Shown here piece after piece: positions 58,280-64,000 of a DNA stretch of 64,000 nt (within the stretch, counting starts at the first letter, position 1; each line of letters opens with the position of its first letter). Made by a program: the position numbers and the translations under genes. Origin of the DNA: Macrobrachium rosenbergii (Eukaryota; Arthropoda; Malacostraca; Decapoda; Palaemonidae); assembly GCF_040412425.1 (NCBI RefSeq), contig NC_089744.1:32932243-32996242 (forward strand), in the 5' to 3' direction. Under the pieces are notes generated by a model that was not told where the DNA came from, ran no database searches, and was given only the letters and a program-made list of their open reading frames with translations.

Positions 58280-60036
58280 ACTGCGAAGGTGGAGAGAGAG
58301 GAGCCGAAGGTTGAAAAGTCTCAGGAAACAGATCCTTAAGAAAAAGCCAGAGTCTGATAATCAGAGGAAGAAGAAGACGAAAGATGTTTCTCTTCATACA
58401 AAGGCTGTGACGAAAGAGGATGTTCTTCCCCAGCTGGTGGGTCTTGAGTGAGTGGTGAAAGTAGTTCCGATTCGCGATACGTCAGAGCTGGAACTCAGAA
58501 GCGAACGAAGAAGTCGTCAACTAGAGTACGTATAGTAAACATAAAAAAAAATGTGGAACGCTTCACGATTAGCGTGTCATCCTTGCGCAAGAGCCATGCT
58601 AATCTTCTCTGTATCGTTCCAATTAGTATATGTACTGCCGAAGCAAGTACTGGCTAAATTAAGAAGGACATCAGATGTTGAAGCGGGTAGTTGTGCGACA
58701 TGATGAACAACTGGAGCGGCGTCAACACAAGACTTGAAGCTATACGGCGGCGAGTCGCAGAGCGTCATGGCGTGACGCGCGAGAGGCTCCGTGGCAAGTA
58801 CCAGAAGAGAGTCACAGCGTGGTGGCGCGGCGTCATGGCTAGGCGCGCGCCCGGCGTCAAGGTGAGGAGCGCGTGAAGCGTGAGAAGCGCGACGAAGAGC
58901 AAGACACGCGCTCCTGGCGCGAGACAAGAGAAAAGGCCAACACCTCAAAATCGGGAAGACGAATAGGAAGCCACTAAACACTCTCTCTAGACGACAGACG
59001 AGAAGCCCCAAAACATCTAGCAGACGAGGAAGACGAAGCAGGAGACGAAGGTGAAAGTCTGTACCTCTTAACAGGCAGATACGAATCTTGAAAGGTTCAT
59101 GAGAGCATCCAGCTGTTGTTGCAAACCCAACAAAATCTTACGCGTTGGAGAAGCCACTCTCTCGGGAGAAGGGCTGAACCTGAGAGAAGGAAAGGGGCGA
59201 GAGACGTATACTTCCTTCCACAGGGGAAGAAGCTCAGCCCTTGCCTTAGCGCGACAGGGGGTCGAGTAGAGCGTCATCATTCGAAAAACACTTTATTCTC
59301 TTCTGCAGAGGAATATCCACGCAACTTTCGGGAAGAGTACAAACGTCTAGAGGAAGAGGACGTGAAGCGTCCTCTCCTCTAAGCTTCTCTTAAGAGGGCG
59401 AGAGTCCAACCGAGAGCTCCAACCCCGAGGCGGGGGAGGACGTGTCGGAGGACGAGAAGCAATCCTTCAGGATGCGTGCCTGAGCACGATCCCTGGCAGC
59501 CTGGGTAGCGTCATCAGGACCTGCCGAAGGGACGCCAGATCGGTGGGAAGCCCCGTAACCCTCATGCGGCTTTCGACATGCCCCCTCCCTGGTCCTGGGA
59601 GTTCGACAGAGGTCCAGGCCTAGAGGCATTATAGGGCCGATCTGACGCCCCTCCACAACACTAGGGGCACTAGCACTAACACTTTGCGTTTGAATTGCAT
59701 TCACTTTAGTTTCAAGAGCACGCATTGACTCCAACACGAGAGCCAGGGAATTACCTTCTGCAGCAACAAACTACAGGGTTAGTAATAAATTTACTACAGG
59801 GTTACTAGTAGGAGAAAACCTGACTGTCCATCTAAGGATGCACTCTAGGAGGAAGATTTCCTCAGCCTATCACGCTCCAATTTAAGCATATAGGCTTCAT
59901 ATTTCTTCCACTCACCCTCAGACAATCCCACACATTCATTACCGATTATCATAGAGCATTGAACACCCTTACATATCATACATAAAGTGTGAGGAACTAT
60001 CAAAGTCTTCGATAGCCTCACCTTACATTCACCCAA
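58280..60036 (-). pseudogene. DIRS gag-like protein, interrupted by U6
   Basis: Minus-strand pieces are a Cys-containing N-terminus (60036-59845, LCMICKGVQCSMI...EGEWKKYEAYMLKLERDRLRKSSS), a coiled-coil/Pro-rich part (59737-59390, MRALETKVNAIQTQ), a compositionally biased Ala/Ser/Arg part (59011-58650, ending TSDVLLNLAS) and, beyond U6, TLVDDFFVRF and PPAGEEHPLSSQPLYEEKHLSSSSSS. Gag is assumed to package the element RNA. Frames change between pieces. Confidence 0.65.
58530..58650 (-). ncRNA. U6 snRNA copy inside DIRS gag
   Basis: The minus strand from 58650 reads GTACTTGCTTCGGCAGTACA, TATACTAATTGGAACGATAC, AGAGAAGATTAGCATGGCTC, TTGCGCAAGGATGACACGCT, AATCGTGAAGCGTTCCACAT, then eight or nine T. 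This is U6, the catalytic snRNA of the spliceosome, nearly full length, with the invariant ACAGAGA box and AGCAUGG intact and the 5' stem (GUACU/AGUAC) perfectly paired. It has small deletions (ACTAATTGG for ACTAAAATTGG; GCTAATCG for GCAAAATCG) and lacks a TATA box at -30, so it is probably a non-expressed copy. GTAC lies at 58526-58529 and 58647-58650. Confidence 0.92.
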
Positions 60037-60240
60037 GCTACAGACTCGATAGCTAGAGGTAAGACATCTTAATTATAAGAAAAGTCAAAAGCAAAATCAA
60101 AAACGGTCCACAAAGAGCGTATGCCAAGTCACAGATCCAGTCGAATACCAAAAAACAACCAAAATACTTAAGTGACAACAAATTTCGAAATCCAAATGGC
60201 GGAGGAACTGACAACAGGTGTTGACAGTCCGGCGACAGAG

Positions 60241-60390
60241 AAAATCTGAATAGAAAATGGGAATGGTTCCTGATACCGCCTCCCAGCGGCGGGAATGGGT
60301 ACTAACCACCTGACCGGCCACTGCGTGTGCCGCGAAATTTGAAATTCTGTCGGACCTTGGAGAATACAGCTATATATATATCTGGCAGGT
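60241..60390. repeat. DIRS 5' inverted terminal repeat
   Basis: Inverse of 53941-54092 with only two single-base length differences (near 60355 and 60285). Confidence 0.9.
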
Positions 60391-60439
60391 AAGTCTCATG
60401 AACAAAATACAATTTACTGTTTTGTAAATGCAATTTACC

Positions 60440-61540
60440 TGTCAGATATAAACCGTCGGTCCTTTGCACCAGGAAGACTCACTGGTTGGAGGGAGGAATC
60501 TAAGAGAGTCTCTATGAACTGACTGGAGTTCGCAACACCTTGTGTTCCCTTCCTGGTCGATAGAGCGAGGAAGGGAAAACTGCCTCTGACAAAATGATCG
60601 GCTTGTAAAAAACACGAAATCATCAGACTTCTGGATCCCTTTGCATGAATGAGGAAACGTCAAGCAAAGTAGGCTATGAAGAACCCTGACAGTCGGTGAC
60701 ATCAAGGCAAATACAAGCATTGGGTTTGTCTTATTGTTGTAATTCCTTCCTCCACTTGCTAGATGAAAGAGCGGGGTTGCTTCTAAGATCCTGAAAGGAA
60801 ATAGAACGGAAGCTCTAGTTGAGTGCTTACCTGCATCAACTGCCAGATCCAGCATGTAACGGCATGTCCACTCCCTGCCTGTAGGAAGAGTCGAGATGAA
60901 GAGAAGGAAGAGAGGACAGTCAATCCACATTCATTCTCCCAATCACAACTGTGCATCTTAGGCGAGACGCAATGTGTCCTGTTAAGAGGAGCCGGGTAAT
61001 CTACGCAACTTGTTGAGCAGCCATCACAAGACCCAAGGAAAAAGTGTCCAAGGACTTGTGGGCAACATCCCAAAGGTAGATGGAAGTGAAGGAGCTGTTG
61101 GGACCACAACCCCGCCTTCAAAACCTGCGGGAACGACAGGTTCTTTGAAGAAAAAAACAGGGACGGAAGAATGTTTGCGGAGGAATGGGCTCTCGGATGA
61201 AGTTCTGACACCAGTTTCTGTCTTCTCCAGCAGCAGCATGTGCAAAAGAGATCGTGTTCTTGGACATTTCTTTCTTGGTCGAGCCAGAGCTAACAAAGAG
61301 TGCTCAACACTCAGGCTGGAGATGGCGAGTCCTCTTCAGGTAGCGCCACAGCACTCTTAACAGGACACAGTAGCATCTCGTCTGGGTCATTACCAACAAA
61401 GTCCTCTAAGGAGGGGATCGTGAAGGACACGAAATCGAGCGACACTGATCCCCATCCCCTCGAGTGTTTAACATCAAAGGAAAGTCCGTGAAGTTCACCA
61501 ACATTCTTCACCGATGCCAGGGCAACCACGGTGTATACCA
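60440..61540 (-). pseudogene. Older DIRS tyrosine recombinase, truncated by a Penelope-like element
   Basis: 61540-61311 on the minus strand reads VVALASVKNVGELHGLSFDVKHSRGWGSVSLDFV and CPVKSAVAL, the recombinase region around the first catalytic Arg, which is replaced here (SVKNVGE where S.R.VGE is expected). Lower coordinates hold the decayed C-terminal part, parallel to 11700-12660 on the nucleotide level. The N-terminal part is cut off at about 61530. Confidence 0.7.
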
Positions 61541-62420
61541 AACCTACGAACCTTGGTATGTACCTGAACGGCGACAGCGAGTGCTCCGAGAAATACAAGA
61601 ACTCCACCATCACCGCCTACACCAGGAGGGCCCTTACCCACTATTCGTTGTGGACCGACACTCACCGTGAAATGGAACGGGTCTCCCAGGTATTAGTTAA
61701 TAACGGTCATCCCAACAGGAGTATCCAGGCCGCCTACAGAAGTACAATGGAGAAGTGGTATAACCAAGAGGAGAGACGAGATACACCTGAGATGATCACC
61801 CTCTTCTAAAAACGGAATTACCACTCACGATATAAGGAGGATGAACGGGCCCTGAAAAATATCATTAAGGACAACGTCGCCCCCACCGACAACAGCAAGA
61901 AGATCCAACTGGTTATCTTCTACAGGAGCAAGAAGACATGCAGTCTGCGATGAACAACATCCCTGCCCCTCCCCAAGATCCCATGAAGAGGACGAATGTC
62001 ATAGGAAGCACGTGCCCTTTCGAGGATGCCCGGAACTTACATCAGCATGACATCCATGCGCCTCTCAAACAGATCTCCTGCCATGCCCAGGAGGGAACCA
62101 TCTTTAATCACTGTAAGACTGCCCACAACCAGAGAATCCGCCACAGCGACATTGTCCGACATTTCGACATTACTGACAGCGCCCCCGACCTCCGTCGTCT
62201 TCGCATCCTAGAGGCGCTCGACATAGGGAAGGAAAAACCAAGCCTTAACGTGACTCAGGGGACCTTCCTTCTCCCTACAGGCGTCAGGAAAACCGAGGAC
62301 AACGGGGCAAGACCCTCATCCCAACCTACGCCACTTGAGGACGAACTACAGAGCACTGAGGGTGATCGCCTAGTGAGATCTCACCTTGAGGATGACCTGC
62401 AAGATCAGCATAAGTAGGAA
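61525..62420 (+). pseudogene. Penelope-like element: RT C-terminus and GIY-YIG endonuclease
   Basis: Plus-strand frames start VYTKPTNLGMYLNGDSECSEKYKNSTITAYTRRALTH, the conserved end of Penelope RT (YTKPTN.G..L), then RVSQVLVNNGHPNRSIQ. After a frameshifted linker comes CPFEDARNLHQHDI, then YISMTSMRLSNR (the YIG half of GIY-YIG, Gly changed to Ser, in another frame), then SCHAQEGTIFNHCKTAHN and DLRRLRILEALDIGKEKPSLN, the end of the endonuclease with the E-A-L.I...P..N motif. Penelope elements prime reverse transcription from cleaved target DNA. The copy is 5'-truncated and broken. Confidence 0.82.
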
Positions 62421-63115
62421 GGAAGTAGTGATGCCCCTTATACCAAGACCACCAAGAGACAAAGCCTGTTGGATGTGACGTCATGACGTCGACCCACAAG
62501 TCTGACCAGTCTTTCTCTCTCGAGCTTCCTTCCCATACATGCCAAAGCGAGGTTTTCTTAGTGGTTCCGTTGTTTTATTTGTAAATTGGACCGTAAAACT
62601 TGCATGGCATAATGAAGTAGCGTGCCACGGATATATCTTGTGTTTTAATGGACGAACTTACTATGGTAAGTAAGTAAACTTAACACTAAGTTCACTGCAA
62701 CAAGTGTTTGACTTTTGCCTCTCGATAATATTATGATAACTAGCACTTAATAATCCCGCGGATTCCAGTGCTTGGCTTCAAGCCTAATTTTCATATTCCA
62801 TTCCATTTCACATTAGGATAACTTTTGACTGCAATATAAAATCTGTATTCATCACACTAAAACCAGTGCTACACCATATCGGGAGCACAAACAAACATAC
62901 AGTTAGGTTTGTCTGGTAAGGTAACATGAGTTAGGCCTGTGCAAGTATAGCCTACACCCAGGTTTAGCCTAAGAATTCTGTAGCCAGAAAAAGGGATTTA
63001 GGTAGGTGTTGTGAGCAGCAAGGTAAAGTGCAATATAAAGAAATACTGGTTTAGCTTAGATTGAATTTTAGTAGGAATTCATATACACTAGACTTAACAC
63101 AGAACTCCCAATGTA
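62421..63115. other. Non-coding stretch after the Penelope-like element
   Basis: The first 150 bp may be element 3' UTR; the rest shows no recognised feature. Confidence 0.35.
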
Positions 63116-63345
63116 GTGTATGTCCAGGCAACTCCTAGTATAGCCTATTTCCAGACAACTCCCAGTGTAGCCTATGTCCAGACAACTCCAGTGTAGTGTA
63201 GCCTATGTCCAGACAACTCCCAGTGTAGTGTAGCCTATGTCCAGACAACTCCCAGAGTAGCCTATGTCTAGACAACTCCCAGAGTAGCCTATGTACAGAC
63301 AACTCCCAGAGTAGCCTATGTCCAGACAACTCCCAGAGTAGGACT
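63116..63345. repeat. Minisatellite, unit 27-28 bp, about eight copies
   Basis: The unit AGCCTATGTCCAGACAACTC followed by CCAGAGT repeats, with GTGTAGT insertions in some copies. Reading it in reverse gives repeated GHRLLWELS peptides, which are an artefact of the repeat. Confidence 0.93.
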
Positions 63346-64000
63346 TAGCAGGAGCTTTGGAAATGGCACAGACATAGAAGTTATAGGTTCATCACAAGTG
63401 GATGTACAGTATAGTGATCAGGAAGAGGCAAGTTAGCATTGCCAGTAGTCAAGGTAATGGGACAAACCTTATTGGACCTAGTTTGGTTAAGATGAATAAA
63501 ATTAGACTGGCCTATTATTCTAGGGTTACAGGTACAAAACAGAAGGGATGTCAGTAACTAATGAGACCCCTAACCTCATGGCATTACTGTGTTTTAATGC
63601 TCATACCTATACATTTTTACAAATTTTAAAGAAATCTTTACTCTTCCACAGGTAAGAGTTGAGTACAGATTTATGAAAAGCATTCTGTACAATCACATAC
63701 CTTACCTACAGTGAAGGCTAACTGCACAGTACTGTTTATTGATGTTTTCTGAACGTCACTTAGGAGATTTAAAGATTCCTACAGAGGTTCATGATACGAA
63801 TATCACTGAGTAGAACTGAATAACTTGCAGAGAGCTGACATTGCTGAGTGATAAAACCTGCAATAGCATTGCTGTTATAAAATTAGTGATTTCATTTTTG
63901 GCAATAATTTTAGATGATCAGTCGAACATCTGCTTGTGCTGAAATTCATATTTGTCTTCTTTGTTTTGTAATTGTTCCCCTCAAAGTTATAGACTCTTGA
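63346..64000. other. Non-coding stretch to the window end
   Basis: No exon or element recognised; upstream PLC-gamma exons must lie beyond. Confidence 0.4.

Larger units (their letters stand above)
53900..60408 (-). mobile_element. Nearly complete DIRS-like retrotransposon, 6.5 kb
   Basis: DIRS elements replicate through RNA and integrate with a tyrosine recombinase, without duplicating the target. This copy has long inverted ends (53941-54092 against 60241-60390) that differ by about two single-base indels, an internal complementary region at 54126-54232, recombinase (55480-54600), RT/RNase H (57706-about 55500) and gag (60036-58280), in the standard order gag, RT, recombinase on the minus strand. 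AAAAT occurs at both boundaries (53895-53899 and 60404-60408). A 5S rRNA copy (56927-57044) and a U6 snRNA copy (about 58530-58650) interrupt its genes. Near-identical ends imply recent insertion, yet the coding parts carry frameshifts, so this copy was probably mobilised in trans. Confidence 0.9.
53650..61530 (-). mobile_element. Older DIRS-like element, split by a younger DIRS element
   Basis: Its outer 3' end is at 53660-53715 (AAATTGTATTTTTCCTAACT then ATACAAACCTGAGGTCC) and is inverted at 53868-53898 and, after the inserted element, 60405-60420. The reading GGAAAA|TACAATTTACT across the insertion equals the inverse of its outer end. The remaining complementary region (TGCAATTTACCTGTCAGATA) follows at about 60430-60455, then recombinase to about 61530, where a Penelope-like element cuts it. 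Confidence 0.75.

Noticed and set aside
58577..59011. 144-codon minus-strand frame as one protein
   Set aside because: Its first part is gag but its last residues are the U6 snRNA sequence translated, so it is not a natural protein.

Overview
The window looks like nuclear DNA of an arthropod, most probably a decapod crustacean (inference). The support is a metazoan phospholipase C-gamma gene split into small exons with GT-AG introns of up to about 20 kb, very abundant GA/CT, GT and TAA microsatellites, and introns packed with DIRS-like tyrosine-recombinase retrotransposons, Penelope-like elements, I/Jockey- and RTE-type LINE pieces, Tigger/pogo, TTAA-type and hAT DNA transposons and a tRNA-derived SINE. 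Nothing bacterial or plasmid-like is present.

Host gene: six exons of a PLC-gamma orthologue lie on the minus strand (53140-52991, 36007-35869, 16128-15960, 10736-10533, 10285-10170, 7215-7009). They encode the end of the split-independent N-terminal PH domain, the EF-hand region and the first half of the catalytic X box. Splice sites and codon phases agree at every junction. The first exons lie beyond 64000 and the rest of X, the SH2/SH3 cassette, Y and C2 lie before position 1. Everything else is intronic or flanking repeat DNA.

Layout: 1-7000 hAT relic, microsatellites, one SINE, degraded DIRS-like RT. 7216-15959: a 236-bp Tigger-type MITE, an RTE LINE tail and two DIRS 3' ends. 16129-35868 (19.7-kb intron): DIRS recombinase, rearranged LINE with a SINE inside it and two fold-back junctions, two Tigger-type non-autonomous elements, then a TTAA-flanked element (29012-35763) made of about 370-bp tandem repeats, which contains a TIR element, which contains a gag-only LTR retrotransposon. 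36008-52990 (17-kb intron): second TTAA element (36961-38416), an internally deleted DIRS element split by a 4.5-kb Tigger (40003-44505), more DIRS debris and another non-autonomous TIR element. 53141-64000: a nearly complete young DIRS element (53900-60408) inserted into the internal complementary region of an older DIRS copy, whose recombinase is in turn interrupted by a truncated Penelope-like element (about 61530-62420), then a 27-28-bp minisatellite.

The most unusual content is inside the young DIRS element. A nearly full-length 5S rRNA gene copy interrupts its reverse transcriptase and a U6 snRNA copy interrupts its gag region. Each is flanked by a possible 4-bp target duplication (CACA, GTAC), and conceptually removing each rejoins the flanking reading frame. 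The element also shows textbook DIRS termini: inverted repeats, and an internal complementary region equal to the two outer ends joined through an AAAAT core that is also found at both insertion junctions.
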